From: Betaproteobacteria bacterium UBA2592 | Lineage (GTDB): Bacteria > Pseudomonadota > Gammaproteobacteria > Burkholderiales > Rhodocyclaceae | NCBI GenBank assembly: GCA_002340095.1 | Contig: DDKS01000040.1 | Span: 23,577-87,576, forward strand | Reading direction: 5' to 3' | DNA length: 64,000 nucleotides | Shown: piece by piece, positions 7,827 through 15,803 of the stretch | Numbering within the stretch: the first letter of the stretch is position 1 | Layout of the letters: the number at the start of each line of letters is the position of its first letter | Made by a program: the position numbers and the translations under genes | The notes under the pieces: model-generated | Told to the model about the DNA's origin: nothing | The model's input: only the letters and a program-made list of their open reading frames with translations | Databases searched by the model: none

Positions 7827-8852
7827 ATGAATTCCCTCCCCCATCCCTGGCCATCCTTCCTGACCCGGCAGGGTGCCATTTTTGCTCCCGATTCTGCACG
7901 ACTCCTGCATTTTGGCGACCCGGCCGCCGAACTTGCCGCTGCCGCCGGCGGCACGGTTGTCGTCCCCCTGCTGCAGCTTGCCGGCATCGAAGCCGCCGGC
8001 GAAGACGCCCGGACCTTCCTGCACGCCCAGTTCACCAACGACCTCAACCATCTCCAGGATGGGCAGGCCCAGCTTTCCGCCTGGTGTTCCGCCAAGGGCC
8101 GCATGCTGGCCAACTTCATCATCCACCGCCAGGAGGGCGGCTACCGGCTGATCCTGGCAGCCGATCTCCAGCCCGCCATCCTCAAGCGCCTGCAGATGTT
8201 CATCCTGCGCTCCCGGGTGCAGCTGGTCGACGTCAGCGTTAGCCTGGGCCACCTCGGAGTGGCCGGCAAGGAAGCCGCCAATGCCCTCACCGCCGCTGGC
8301 CTGCCCGTCCCGGAAACTCCCATGAGCCTGCAGGAACGTGATGGCTGCTGCGTCATCCGTCTCTCCCCTGCCCGCTTCATCGTGACTCTTCCCCTGGCCG
8401 GGCTTGCCGACGTGTGGCAGCACCTGGCAGCCCAGGCCACGCCCGCCGGGCAGCCCGCCTGGGAGTGGCTCGATATCCGGGAAGCCTTGCCCTGGATCAC
8501 CACCGCCACCCGGGAAGAGTTCGTGCCCCAGATGGCCGATCTGGAAAAACTCGGCGGTGTCAGCTTCCACAAGGGCTGCTACCCCGGCCAGGAAGTGGTG
8601 GCGCGCACCCAGTACCTGGGCAAGGTCAAGCGCCACCTCTACCGCCTCAGGAGTACCGAGCCCCTGCAGCCGGGGGAAGAACTCCACTCCCCCGCCAGCC
8701 CCGACCAGAGCGCCGGCAAGGTGATCTGCTGCGCCCCCGATCCCGCCGGCGGCTTCGCGGCCCTGGCCGTGGTGATCGCCACCGCGGCGGCCGACCTGCA
8801 CCAGGGCGCTGCGGACGGCCCGCGACTCGAAGCGGCAGCCGTGCATCCCTGA
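7827..8852 (+). CDS. ygfZ: Folate-binding protein YgfZ (Fe-S cluster repair/assembly)
   Basis: The product (341 aa) is a GcvT-like aminomethyltransferase-fold protein with the family signature KGCYPGQE in GVSFHKGCYPGQEVVART, whose Cys is functionally important. YgfZ acts with tetrahydrofolate to support certain Fe-S enzymes such as MiaB and protects clusters under oxidative stress; it is cytoplasmic. The open frame extends 29 codons upstream, but ATG 7827 has a ribosome site at 7815-7821 and gives the normal start MNSLPHPW. It is followed after 5 bases by the NRDE gene, implying co-transcription. Confidence 0.92.
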   Translation: MNSLPHPWPSFLTRQGAIFAPDSARLLHFGDPAAELAAAAGGTVVVPLLQLAGIEAAGEDARTFLHAQFTNDLNHLQDGQAQLSAWCSAKGRMLANFIIHRQEGGYRLILAADLQPAILKRLQMFILRSRVQLVDVSVSLGHLGVAGKEAANALTAAGLPVPETPMSLQERDGCCVIRLSPARFIVTLPLAGLADVWQHLAAQATPAGQPAWEWLDIREALPWITTATREEFVPQMADLEKLGGVSFHKGCYPGQEVVARTQYLGKVKRHLYRLRSTEPLQPGEELHSPASPDQSAGKVICCAPDPAGGFAALAVVIATAAADLHQGAADGPRLEAAAVHP

Positions 8853-8857
8853 CGGGC

Positions 8858-9619
8858 ATGTGCCTGATTCTGATTGCCTGGCAGGTCCATGCAGATTACC
8901 CCCTGGTGCTGGCGGCCAACCGGGACGAATGGTACGACCGCCCTTCCCTGCCCCTGGCGGTCTGGGACGACGCGCCAAACATCCTGGGCGGCCGCGATCT
9001 GCAGGCGGGGGGGAGCTGGCTGGCCTGTCATCGGGACGGCCGCTTTGCCGCCGTCACCAACGTGCGTCAGGGAACACCGGAAAAGGCGCCGCGATCCCGG
9101 GGCGATCTGGTGAGAAATTACCTCAACAAAAACACTCAACCCATTGAATTCGCTGAATCAGTCCAACAGGATCAGTACGGAGGATTCAACCTGCTGCTGG
9201 GCAACGGAGAGGAACTCGTCTATCTCAGCAATCGGGAAGCAGGACCTGCCCTGCGCCTGCCGCCCGGAATTTACGGCTTGTCCAACCACCGGCTCGACAG
9301 CCCCTGGCCCAAGCTCGTCAAGGCCCGGGAGCACTTCGGCCGGGCCCTGACCCGCCTGCCGGACGAGGAGGCTCTGTTCAGGGTGCTGGCGGATCGGGAG
9401 CAGGCGGATGACCGGGACCTGCCCGATACCGGCGTACCCTTGGCCACCGAGCGCATGCTGTCGAGCATCTTCGTGGTTTCGGATACCTACGGCACCCGCT
9501 GCTCGACCCTGCTGTGCCGGAACCGGGGCGGACAGCTGTGGATGACGGAACGCCGCTTCGGCCCAGGGGGACAGCCGCTGGGCGGCACTCAGCTTTCGAC
9601 GATGTCTACCGGGGTGTAG
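8858..9619 (+). CDS. NRDE (TANGO2-like) family protein
   Basis: The product (253 aa) starts MCLILIAW with Cys2 in the position of an Ntn-hydrolase-like nucleophile, and carries the NRDE motif at 21-24, then ILGGRDLQAGGSWLA and VTNVRQ, the standard family landmarks. The eukaryotic relative TANGO2/HRG-9 has been linked to heme mobilisation; the bacterial role is not settled. It follows ygfZ by 5 bases. The last 31 bp overlap the convergent L,D-transpeptidase gene. Confidence 0.88.
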   Translation: MCLILIAWQVHADYPLVLAANRDEWYDRPSLPLAVWDDAPNILGGRDLQAGGSWLACHRDGRFAAVTNVRQGTPEKAPRSRGDLVRNYLNKNTQPIEFAESVQQDQYGGFNLLLGNGEELVYLSNREAGPALRLPPGIYGLSNHRLDSPWPKLVKAREHFGRALTRLPDEEALFRVLADREQADDRDLPDTGVPLATERMLSSIFVVSDTYGTRCSTLLCRNRGGQLWMTERRFGPGGQPLGGTQLSTMSTGV

Positions 9620-10086
9620 ACGGGTATCAGGTCGAAAAGCTCCATGATGTCCCGGTTGCCCATGCGGATGCAGCCATGGGACAGGGGTTGCCCCAGGGGC
9701 GCGGTATCGGCCGTGCCGTGGATGTAGATGTAGCGACGCATGGTATCGACGCAGCCGAGGCGGTTGAAGCCCGGCTCACAGCCGGAAAGCCAGAGGATGC
9801 GGGTCAGGATCCAATCCCGGCCGGGATGGGCGGCTTCCAGCTCCGGCGTCCAGATTTCCCCGGTCGGGCGCCGACCGGAAAAGACGGTACCCAGCGGACA
9901 GCCGGCACCGATCTTGGCACGTACCCGATGGCGGCCCCGGGGCGTCTGGAAGCTGCCTTGCAGTTCCCCTGCCCCCTTTGCCGCCGTGGAGACCGGATAG
10001 CGGCGCAGCACCCGCCCCTCCCCGTCGAGTACCTCGAGGGTCTGGCAAGACAGGGAAACCCGCAGTCGCAAGCCGGGGGACATCAT
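9589..10086 (-). CDS. L,D-transpeptidase (YkuD domain), no signal peptide
   Basis: The 165-aa product is essentially one YkuD domain. It has IHGTADTAPLGQPLSHGCIR, with the HGT His and the SHGCIRM catalytic Cys at the family spacing, and GEIWTPELE upstream. L,D-transpeptidases form 3-3 peptidoglycan crosslinks or attach lipoproteins. Unusually, no signal peptide or membrane helix precedes the domain: residues 1-20 begin MMSPGLRLRVSLSCQTLEVL, already the first beta strands. The upstream open frame is tadA read in another frame and looks non-coding. ATG 10086 overlaps the tadA stop (ATGATG). Confidence 0.85.
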   Translation of the reverse strand: MMSPGLRLRVSLSCQTLEVLDGEGRVLRRYPVSTAAKGAGELQGSFQTPRGRHRVRAKIGAGCPLGTVFSGRRPTGEIWTPELEAAHPGRDWILTRILWLSGCEPGFNRLGCVDTMRRYIYIHGTADTAPLGQPLSHGCIRMGNRDIMELFDLIPVYTPVDIVES

Positions 10087-10544
10087 CTTTCCTGGCGCCG
10101 GCGAGCGGCGAAGAAATCCGAGAGCAAGCGACCGCAGTCTTCGGCCAGCACGCCCCCTTGCACCTGGGTGTGATGATTGAGCCGGGGTTCGGCGAACAGG
10201 TCGAGGATGCTGCCGTGCACCCCGGTCTTCCAGTCCCTGGCCCCATAAACCACCCGGGCAATACGGGCATGCAGGATGGCGCCGGCGCACATGGCACAGG
10301 GCTCCAGGGTAACGAACAATTCACAGCCCGGAAGGCGGTAGTTACCCAACCGGCGGGCTGCATCCCGAAGCGCCATCACCTCGGCATGGGCGGTCGGATC
10401 ATGATCGCCGATGGGGGAATTAAAGCCGCGGCCGATGATTTCCCCATCCCGGACCACCACGGCGCCCACCGGCACTTCCCCGAGGCAGCCGGCCGCCTCG
10501 GCCTGGGACAAGGCCTCGCGCATGAAGAACTCGTCAGCGAGCAT
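10083..10544 (-). CDS. tadA: tRNA-specific adenosine deaminase TadA
   Basis: The product (153 aa) has the zinc-deaminase motifs TAHAEVMALR (HAE, proton-shuttling Glu) and TLEPCAMCAGA (PCxxC). It converts A34 to inosine in tRNA-Arg(ACG). VYGARDWKTG and the C-terminal FFAARRRQ are typical of TadA rather than of other CMP/dCMP deaminases. ATG 10544 starts 2 bases after the DUF2062 stop and matches the family start (LADEFFMREAL). Confidence 0.94.
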   Translation of the reverse strand: MLADEFFMREALSQAEAAGCLGEVPVGAVVVRDGEIIGRGFNSPIGDHDPTAHAEVMALRDAARRLGNYRLPGCELFVTLEPCAMCAGAILHARIARVVYGARDWKTGVHGSILDLFAEPRLNHHTQVQGGVLAEDCGRLLSDFFAARRRQER

Positions 10545-10546
10545 GC

Positions 10547-11110
10547 TTACAACATCCCCCGGCGCCGACGCGAGCGTTGCCGCCAGGCCCACCAGATGCG
10601 CAGCCGCCAGATCCAGCTCACCAGCAGATAGGCCCCCACCCCACCGACCACGGCAAAGATGGCCAGCCCCAGCACCAGGGGTTTGCCGACCCCGGTGATT
10701 TTGTCCCAGAGGCTGGCCAGAGAAGAAGACGCGGGGGTTTCCGGAGTGGGCGTATCCGCCACCACGGAGGGGGGTGCCGGCGGCTCCAGTTCCTCCCCCA
10801 GAATGGCGGCCCCCACCTGATAGGCCAGGTAGTAAATGGGGCCAAAGGTAACAGGATTGGTGACCAGGGTGCTGGCCACGGCAGTGGGCACGTTGGCCCG
10901 CAGCAGCACGGCGAAGGTGGCCGAAAAGGGAATCTGGGCGATGGGAATGAGCAGGCCGAAGAAGATACCCAGAGCCAGCCCCACAGCAATGCCACGGCGG
11001 GAAACATGCCAGAGGCGGGGGTGCTTGAGGGCCGGCCCCAGCCAGCGCAGGCCCCAGGTATTCCCGAGGCGGTCCCGGTCAGGCAGGAAGCGTTTGAAGA
11101 ACTTGCTCAT
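10547..11110 (-). CDS. DUF2062 domain membrane protein
   Basis: The product (187 aa) has a basic cytoplasmic N-terminus with LKHPRLWHVSRRGIAVGLALGI, then the DUF2062 core of two to three hydrophobic helices including VTNPVTFGPIYYLAYQVG. A proline/threonine-rich linker and a final membrane helix (about 145-170) lead to an Arg/Trp-rich tail. The family is found in many Proteobacteria; its function is unknown. ATG 11110 is chosen because the upstream extension looks non-coding. It probably forms a unit with tadA and the L,D-transpeptidase. Confidence 0.82.
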   Translation of the reverse strand: MSKFFKRFLPDRDRLGNTWGLRWLGPALKHPRLWHVSRRGIAVGLALGIFFGLLIPIAQIPFSATFAVLLRANVPTAVASTLVTNPVTFGPIYYLAYQVGAAILGEELEPPAPPSVVADTPTPETPASSSLASLWDKITGVGKPLVLGLAIFAVVGGVGAYLLVSWIWRLRIWWAWRQRSRRRRGML

Positions 11111-11185
11111 GAAATCGCATCTGGGCCCGCAAAGCCGAGCTGGCAGGGCAAGGCCCCGTCCGCCGGCCTGTTGCAAAAAGGCGCT

Positions 11186-11214
11186 ACGATAGCCGCAAAG
11201 ACAGCCTATCTCAA
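11186..11214 (-). promoter_or_regulatory. Predicted promoter of the DUF2062-tadA operon
   Basis: On the minus strand TTGAGA (11209-11214) and TATCGT (11186-11191) are spaced 17 bases, about 75 bases upstream of the DUF2062 start. A 6-bp hairpin AGGGCC/GGCCCT (11214-11234) sits directly upstream and could end symporter transcription. The rest of the 11111-11322 gap shows nothing else. Confidence 0.5.
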
Positions 11215-11322
11215 GGGCCGGTGCAAAAGGCCCTCCCAGGGCATCGGACAGGCCCGGGATGGCCGGGTTCCATCCTCAGGATCAGCCTTCGGGAAAGCTC
11301 CCGTCCAGGTAGTTGCCCATGC

Positions 11323-12681
11323 TCAGCCCAGCCAGCCCAGGACATGGAGGAACACCAGCAGGATGCCCAGGGGCGCCAGGTAGCGCAGCACCCGGTACCA
11401 GAGGTTGAAGCCTGCCTCGGGCAACTGCATCTCGTCCATGACCCGGGCCCGGGTCATGGACCAGCCCACGAACAAGGCAATCGCCAGACCGGAGAGGGGC
11501 ATCATGATGCGACTGGTGAGAAAATCCAGCAGCTCGAACAGGTTGAGCCCGAACAAGGTGTACCCGGACCAGTGGTTGAAGGACAGGCAGACCCCCAGGC
11601 CCAGCAGCCAGACCCCAAAGCCAGTGCTCCAGGCGGCCAGGGGGCGACGCAATCCGAGCCGCTCCGTGAGCCAGGCCACGAAGGGTTCCACCAGGGAAAT
11701 CGCCGAGGTCCAGGCGGCAAAGAGCACCAGTAAAAAGAAGAAGATGGCGAACAGTTGCCCGCCAGGCATGTGAGTGAAGGCCAGGGGCAAGGTCTGCAGG
11801 ATCAGTCCGGGGCCCGAAGCCGGCTCCAGGCCATGGCTGAAGGTGAGGGAGAAGATTGCCAGACCGGCCAGCAGTCCCACCACGGTTCCAGCGAAGGCAA
11901 TCCAGAGACTGGTCCCGGCGATGCTGGACTGCCGGTCCAGATAGGAGCCATAGGCCATGATGGCCCCCATGCCCAGGCTCAGGGAAAAGAAGGCATGGCC
12001 CACGGCCGCCAGGATCACCGCAGGCGTCAGGGCCTCGGGCCTGAAATCGAACATGAAGTGCCAGGCCGCCTGCATGTCGCCGGCAATGCCGCCCCACAGA
12101 GTCAGCAGCACCAGGATCAGAAACAGCCCCGGCATCATGATGCGGTTGGCCCGTTCGATCCCGGCGATCACCCCCCGGGCCACGACTCCCACGGTGAGGG
12201 TCAGGAACACCGTATGCCAGAGCATCATCTGTCCGGGGCTAGCCAGCAGGGCCTCGAAGCGGCGCGCCGCCGTGGCCGCATCCGCCAGTTCCAGCCCGGA
12301 CAGGGACAAAAACAGATAGTCGACGATCCAGCCGGCCACCACGCTGTAGAAGGACAGGATGAGCAAGGCCCCCACCACACCGATCCAGCCCACCAGAGCC
12401 CAGGCGCTGGAAAGGCGGCTCTCCTCGGCCACGTGCACCATGGCCGACACGGGATTGCCCTTGCCCCGCCGGCCGATCAGGATCTCCGCCATCAACAGGG
12501 GCAGGCCGATCAGGAGGACACAGAGCAGATATACCAGAACGAAGGCGCTGCCCCCTTGGGAACCGGCCATGTAGGGAAATTTCCAGATGTTGCCCAGACC
12601 CACCGCCGACCCGATGGTAACGAGAATGAAGGCCCAGCGGTTACTCCAGGTGGAGCGGGGAGGATTGGCGGTCTGGCTCAT
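11323..12681 (-). CDS. Sodium:neurotransmitter symporter (NSS/SNF family) transporter
   Basis: The product (452 aa) is an integral inner-membrane LeuT-fold transporter with about 11-12 helices. TM1 carries the family hallmark WAFILVTIGSAVGLGNIWKF, with GSAVGLGN forming the unwound sodium/substrate site. TM6 is around YSVVAGWIVDYLF, and AAVGHAFFSLSLGMGAIM follows. Bacterial NSS proteins import amino acids (such as Trp, Leu, Tyr, Ala, Met) with Na+. Substrate cannot be read from the sequence. It overlaps the preceding 112-aa gene by ATGA, so the two are translationally coupled. Confidence 0.93.
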   Translation of the reverse strand: MSQTANPPRSTWSNRWAFILVTIGSAVGLGNIWKFPYMAGSQGGSAFVLVYLLCVLLIGLPLLMAEILIGRRGKGNPVSAMVHVAEESRLSSAWALVGWIGVVGALLILSFYSVVAGWIVDYLFLSLSGLELADAATAARRFEALLASPGQMMLWHTVFLTLTVGVVARGVIAGIERANRIMMPGLFLILVLLTLWGGIAGDMQAAWHFMFDFRPEALTPAVILAAVGHAFFSLSLGMGAIMAYGSYLDRQSSIAGTSLWIAFAGTVVGLLAGLAIFSLTFSHGLEPASGPGLILQTLPLAFTHMPGGQLFAIFFFLLVLFAAWTSAISLVEPFVAWLTERLGLRRPLAAWSTGFGVWLLGLGVCLSFNHWSGYTLFGLNLFELLDFLTSRIMMPLSGLAIALFVGWSMTRARVMDEMQLPEAGFNLWYRVLRYLAPLGILLVFLHVLGWLG

Positions 12682-13016
12682 GGGCGGGGTCCGTTGCGTT
12701 GGGGTTCTTGCTGAGGCTGGCGGGACGAGACGGGACGCTGCCGGAGAAAACGGGCCCGCTGGGTGCTTTCCTTCCAGATGCCGGAAACTGCGGCCCCCGC
12801 CACGAAGGTGCGCTGCAGATCCCCGCTCTCCACGGCCTGGAGCAATTGTTCCAGGGCCCGCTGCAGGGCCGCCTGCTCGGCGGTGCGACGGGCCCGGTAA
12901 AGACGCATGTTCTGCCGCACCTGCTCGTTACGGTCCGCATAGCGCACCCTCGGCCTGCCGCGGCTGCGGCCCTGCTCTGGGTCGGGGGTGGAAGGATCCG
13001 GGGGCATGTCCGACAT
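12678..13016 (-). CDS. Small basic protein coupled to the NSS transporter (112 aa)
   Basis: Unrecognised. The N-terminus is acidic and Pro-rich (MSDMPPDPSTPDPEQ). It then has an AT-hook-like SRGRPRVRYADRN and a strongly basic helix (VRQNMRLYRARRTAEQ) leading to an amphipathic helix (LQRALEQLLQAVESGDL). The C-terminus is Arg/Gln/Pro-rich and looks disordered. It has no membrane segment. The stop overlaps the transporter start (ATGA), so the pair is one operon, and the promoter must lie in the AT-rich gap at 13017-13075. Nucleic-acid binding, for example as a regulator of the transporter, is a guess from composition only. Confidence 0.62.
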   Translation of the reverse strand: MSDMPPDPSTPDPEQGRSRGRPRVRYADRNEQVRQNMRLYRARRTAEQAALQRALEQLLQAVESGDLQRTFVAGAAVSGIWKESTQRARFLRQRPVSSRQPQQEPQRNGPRP

Positions 13017-13025
13017 CTGGGCTCC

Positions 13026-13072
13026 GCTGCGGGGAAATTTTCGATAACGTTATATTAAACCGTAAAATAGGC
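13026..13072. promoter_or_regulatory. AT-rich divergent promoter region with palindrome ATAACGTTAT
   Basis: Between the minus-strand 112-aa gene and the plus-strand GNAT gene lies a strongly AT-rich patch. It contains a perfect 10-bp palindrome ATAACGTTAT (13044-13053) and possible -10 boxes TATATT (13051-13056) and TAAAAT (13063-13068, plus strand). The palindrome may be an operator shared by both directions; no regulator family can be named. Confidence 0.4.
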
Positions 13073-13075
13073 GCC

Positions 13076-13579
13076 ATGCTGAATTCACCCCGTTTTTTCC
13101 TGCGCCCCATGGAGCCGGCAGACCTGGAACAGGTGCTGGCTATCCAGGCTCAGGCTTATCCCCCCGAGTTACATGAATCGGCCCAGGTTTTCTCCGGCAA
13201 GTTGCGGCAATTTCCCGGCTCCAACTGGGTGGCGCAAGGGGATGAGGGCCTGCTTGCCTATCTCTTTGCCCAGCCGGCCCTGTACCTGCACCCCCCGTCC
13301 CTGAACGACCCCGGCACCCCTGTAACTGGAGCCGACGCCCTGCACCTGCACGACATGGCCGTGGCGCCTGCTGCCCGGGGACTGGGCCTGGCCCGCAGCC
13401 TGGTGCGGGATTGCCTGGAGTGGGGACGGCGTCAGGGCCTGCACTGGGCGACCCTGATTGCCGTGGGGGACTCTCCCGCCTTTTGGGCGGGCCAGGGCTT
13501 TGCCCCGGGAAATCCCGTCACTCCCTTGGCCTGCTATGGCCCGAAAGCCTGCTACATGCACCGCTCCCTGCTGGGATAG
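13076..13579 (+). CDS. GNAT-family N-acetyltransferase
   Basis: The product (167 aa) has an N-terminal strand-helix FFLRPMEPADLEQVLAIQ and the acetyl-CoA-binding motif A in LHDMAVAPAARGLGLARSLV (R-G-x-G-x-A pyrophosphate loop at about 102-107). The C-terminal motif B region is WATLIAVGDSPAFWAGQGF. It is a single cytosolic domain; the acceptor substrate is not evident. ATG 13076 is immediately downstream of the AT-rich promoter patch; earlier in-frame codons run into unrelated sequence. ppsR starts 32 bases after its stop. Confidence 0.85.
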   Translation: MLNSPRFFLRPMEPADLEQVLAIQAQAYPPELHESAQVFSGKLRQFPGSNWVAQGDEGLLAYLFAQPALYLHPPSLNDPGTPVTGADALHLHDMAVAPAARGLGLARSLVRDCLEWGRRQGLHWATLIAVGDSPAFWAGQGFAPGNPVTPLACYGPKACYMHRSLLG

Positions 13580-13611
13580 AATGCCCGGCCAGTCCATTCC
13601 TCCCGCTTCCC

Positions 13612-14427
13612 ATGCAAACCCCCTTTCGCACCGTATTCTTCGTTTCCGACGGTACCGGCATCACCGTCGAGGCACTGGGCCACAGCCTGCTGTCCCAGTT
13701 CGAGGCCGTCAAATTCACCCAGATCCGGATCCCCTTCGTGGACAACGAGGAAAAGGCCCGGGAGGTGGTGGCCCGGATCAACGCCCGGAGCGAGGCGGAC
13801 GGCATCCGCCCGATCGTGTTTACCACCCTGATCAATCCCCGGATCGCGGAGATCGTGCATCTGGCCGATGCCTTCTCCATTTCCTATTTCGAGACCTTCC
13901 TCTCCCCCCTGGAAACCGAACTGGGGGTGAAGTCGAGCCACACGGTGGGACGGACCCACGGCTCCACCGACAGCTCCGATTACAAGGAACGGATCGAGGC
14001 CATCAACTACACCCTGGCCCACGACGACGGCATCACCGACCGGGATCTGGAAGAGGCCGACGTGGTGCTGGTGGGTGTCTCCCGTTGCGGCAAGACCCCC
14101 ACATCCCTGTACCTGGCCATGCAGTTTGGCCTCAAGGCCGCCAATTTCCCCTTGATCCCCGAGGATTTCGAGCGGGGCAAGCTGCCTGGCACCCTGGAAA
14201 AGCATCGCAGCAAGTTGTTTGGCCTGACCATCCAGCCCGAGCGGCTCGCCCAGATCCGCGAGGAAAGACGTCCCAACAGCCGCTATGCCTCTCTGGCCAA
14301 CTGCCGCCACGAGGTGGAGGAGGCCGAGCGGATGATGCGGCGCGAGGGTATCCGCTGGCTCGATTCCTCCACCAAGTCCATCGAGGAAATCGCCACCACG
14401 GTGCTGGAGGAACTGAACCTCCGCTGA
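13612..14427 (+). CDS. ppsR: PEP synthase regulatory protein (bifunctional kinase/pyrophosphorylase)
   Basis: The product (271 aa, DUF299 family) begins TVFFVSDGTGITVEALGHSL and has the P-loop GVSRCGKTPTS at residues 155-165, both diagnostic. The enzyme uses ADP to phosphorylate and Pi to dephosphorylate a Thr of phosphoenolpyruvate synthetase, switching it off and on. The target ppsA is not within this window; in many relatives it is adjacent and divergent. The stop is 3 bp from the stop of the convergent rRNA methyltransferase with no obvious terminator. Confidence 0.94.
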   Translation: MQTPFRTVFFVSDGTGITVEALGHSLLSQFEAVKFTQIRIPFVDNEEKAREVVARINARSEADGIRPIVFTTLINPRIAEIVHLADAFSISYFETFLSPLETELGVKSSHTVGRTHGSTDSSDYKERIEAINYTLAHDDGITDRDLEEADVVLVGVSRCGKTPTSLYLAMQFGLKAANFPLIPEDFERGKLPGTLEKHRSKLFGLTIQPERLAQIREERRPNSRYASLANCRHEVEEAERMMRREGIRWLDSSTKSIEEIATTVLEELNLR

Positions 14428-14430
14428 GGT

Positions 14431-15210
14431 TCAGCCGCGCCGGCGGCGCAGGGTCTCGAACAGGCAGACGGCCGCCGCCGCGCCCACATTGAGGGACTCC
14501 ACGGGTCCCGGCATGGGGATGGTGATGCGCTGCTGCGCCTGGGCCAGGGTTTCCGGACGCACCCCCTGCCCTTCCGAACCGAACACCCAAGCCACGGGCT
14601 CCTGCCAGCTGGCCTGGTACAGGGAAACCGCCTGATCCAGGCTGGTGGCCAGGGACGTGCCCCGGTAGCCCCGGAGAAAGGCCGGCAGGTCCTGGTTCTC
14701 ATGAATGTCGAGGACGAAGTGGGCGCCCTGCCCGGCCCGCAGTACTTTGGGCGACCAGGCACTGACGCAGTCTGGCGCCAGCAGTACCTGGACAAAACCC
14801 GCCGCCGCTGCCGTGCGCAGCAAGGTACCGAGGTTGCCCGGGTCCTGAATGCCGTCCAGGAGCACCGCATCCCGGTCCGAGGCGGGGGCCGCCCCAGGAG
14901 CCGGCAAATTCACCAGGGCCAGGATGCCGGCGGGGGTTTCGGTATCCGCCAGTTCCGCCAGCATGGCCTCCGGCAGCACCACGACTTCCGCGCTTGGGTG
15001 GCGCGTCAACCAGGCCGCTATCTCATGGCGCTGTCGCCCCGCCTCTCCCACCAGCACCGTGGGTGGCAAGCCGTAGCGGGCCTCCCAGGCAGTCAACAGG
15101 TGCATCCCTTCGAGCAAGGTCTGCCCTGCCTTGCGGCGTTCCCGGCCGGACCGGGCCAGTCTTTTCCAGGCCTTGAAGGCCGGATTCTCCCGGGAGCTGA
15201 TCTGCTTCAT
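14431..15210 (-). CDS. TrmH/SpoU-family RNA 2'-O-methyltransferase
   Basis: The product (259 aa) has a SpoU_sub_bind N-terminal domain (about 5-100; NPAFKAWKRLARSG) and a SPOUT knot domain (about 110-255). The latter has the three motifs LLDGIQDPGNLGTLLRTA, WVFGSEGQGV and ITIPMPGPVESLNVGAAAAV. It methylates a ribose 2'-OH of rRNA or tRNA with SAM; the exact nucleotide cannot be read from sequence, and similar genes are annotated as TsnR-like or as RlmB. ATG 15210 matches the family start MKQISSRENP. It is the last gene of the array that begins at rpsB. Confidence 0.88.
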   Translation of the reverse strand: MKQISSRENPAFKAWKRLARSGRERRKAGQTLLEGMHLLTAWEARYGLPPTVLVGEAGRQRHEIAAWLTRHPSAEVVVLPEAMLAELADTETPAGILALVNLPAPGAAPASDRDAVLLDGIQDPGNLGTLLRTAAAAGFVQVLLAPDCVSAWSPKVLRAGQGAHFVLDIHENQDLPAFLRGYRGTSLATSLDQAVSLYQASWQEPVAWVFGSEGQGVRPETLAQAQQRITIPMPGPVESLNVGAAAAVCLFETLRRRRG

Positions 15211-15212
15211 GG

Positions 15213-15803
15213 TCAGAGCAGGTTCAACTGGGCCACGGGCGCAAAACTGCGCCGGTGCACGGGACAGGGGCCGTGGGCCTGCAGGGCGGCCAGATGGGCC
15301 GGGGTGGGATAGCCCATGTGCCGGTCGAAGCCATACTGAGGGTATTGCCGGTGCAGTTCCTGCATCCTTGCGTCCCGCACCGTTTTGGCCAGGATCGAGG
15401 CCGCCGCGACGGCGGCGACCCGGCCGTCGCCCCGGACCACCGCCTCCACCGGAATTTCCAGCCTGGGGCAGCGGTTGCCATCCACCACCGCCCGGGCCGG
15501 GCGCAGGGAGAGGCCGGCCACGGCCCGCTGCATGGCCAGGAAGGTGGCCTGGAGGATGTTGAGCCGGTCGATTTCCGCCGGACTGGCCTCGGCCACGCAC
15601 CAGGCCAGGGCCCGGGCACGGATTGCCTCGGCCAGCAGATGGCGGCGTTTTTCCGTGAGCTTCTTGGAGTCGTCGAGCCCGGCAATGGGGTCGTCCGGAT
15701 CGAGGATGACGGCGGCCGCCACCACCGGCCCCGCCAGGGGGCCACGGCCCGCCTCGTCGATGCCGCAGACGTCGGCGGGCAGGACCATCAGGCTGGCAGG
15801 CAT
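15213..15803 (-). CDS. rnhB: Ribonuclease HII
   Basis: The product (196 aa) has VCGIDEAGRGPLAGPVVAA with catalytic Asp16 and Glu17, LDDSKKLTEKRR, a VVDGNRCP Asp and ASILAKTVRDARM with the fourth acidic residue. It cleaves RNA at RNA-DNA junctions, including single ribonucleotides. An alternative ATG at 15788 overlaps the lpxB stop as TGATG and may be the true start. It lies between lpxB and the TrmH-type gene, as in many proteobacteria. Confidence 0.94.
   Translation of the reverse strand: MPASLMVLPADVCGIDEAGRGPLAGPVVAAAVILDPDDPIAGLDDSKKLTEKRRHLLAEAIRARALAWCVAEASPAEIDRLNILQATFLAMQRAVAGLSLRPARAVVDGNRCPRLEIPVEAVVRGDGRVAAVAAASILAKTVRDARMQELHRQYPQYGFDRHMGYPTPAHLAALQAHGPCPVHRRSFAPVAQLNLL

Noticed and set aside
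11282..11322. Possible 12-codon peptide gene after the NSS transporter (MGNYLDGSFPEG), considered as a small transporter subunit
   Set aside because: Too short and hydrophilic for an MetS-type membrane subunit, and without a ribosome site.
12928..13110. Minus-strand frame extending across the AT-rich promoter region
   Set aside because: It overlaps the divergent promoter patch and the GNAT start with no motif; the 112-aa frame is the better candidate.
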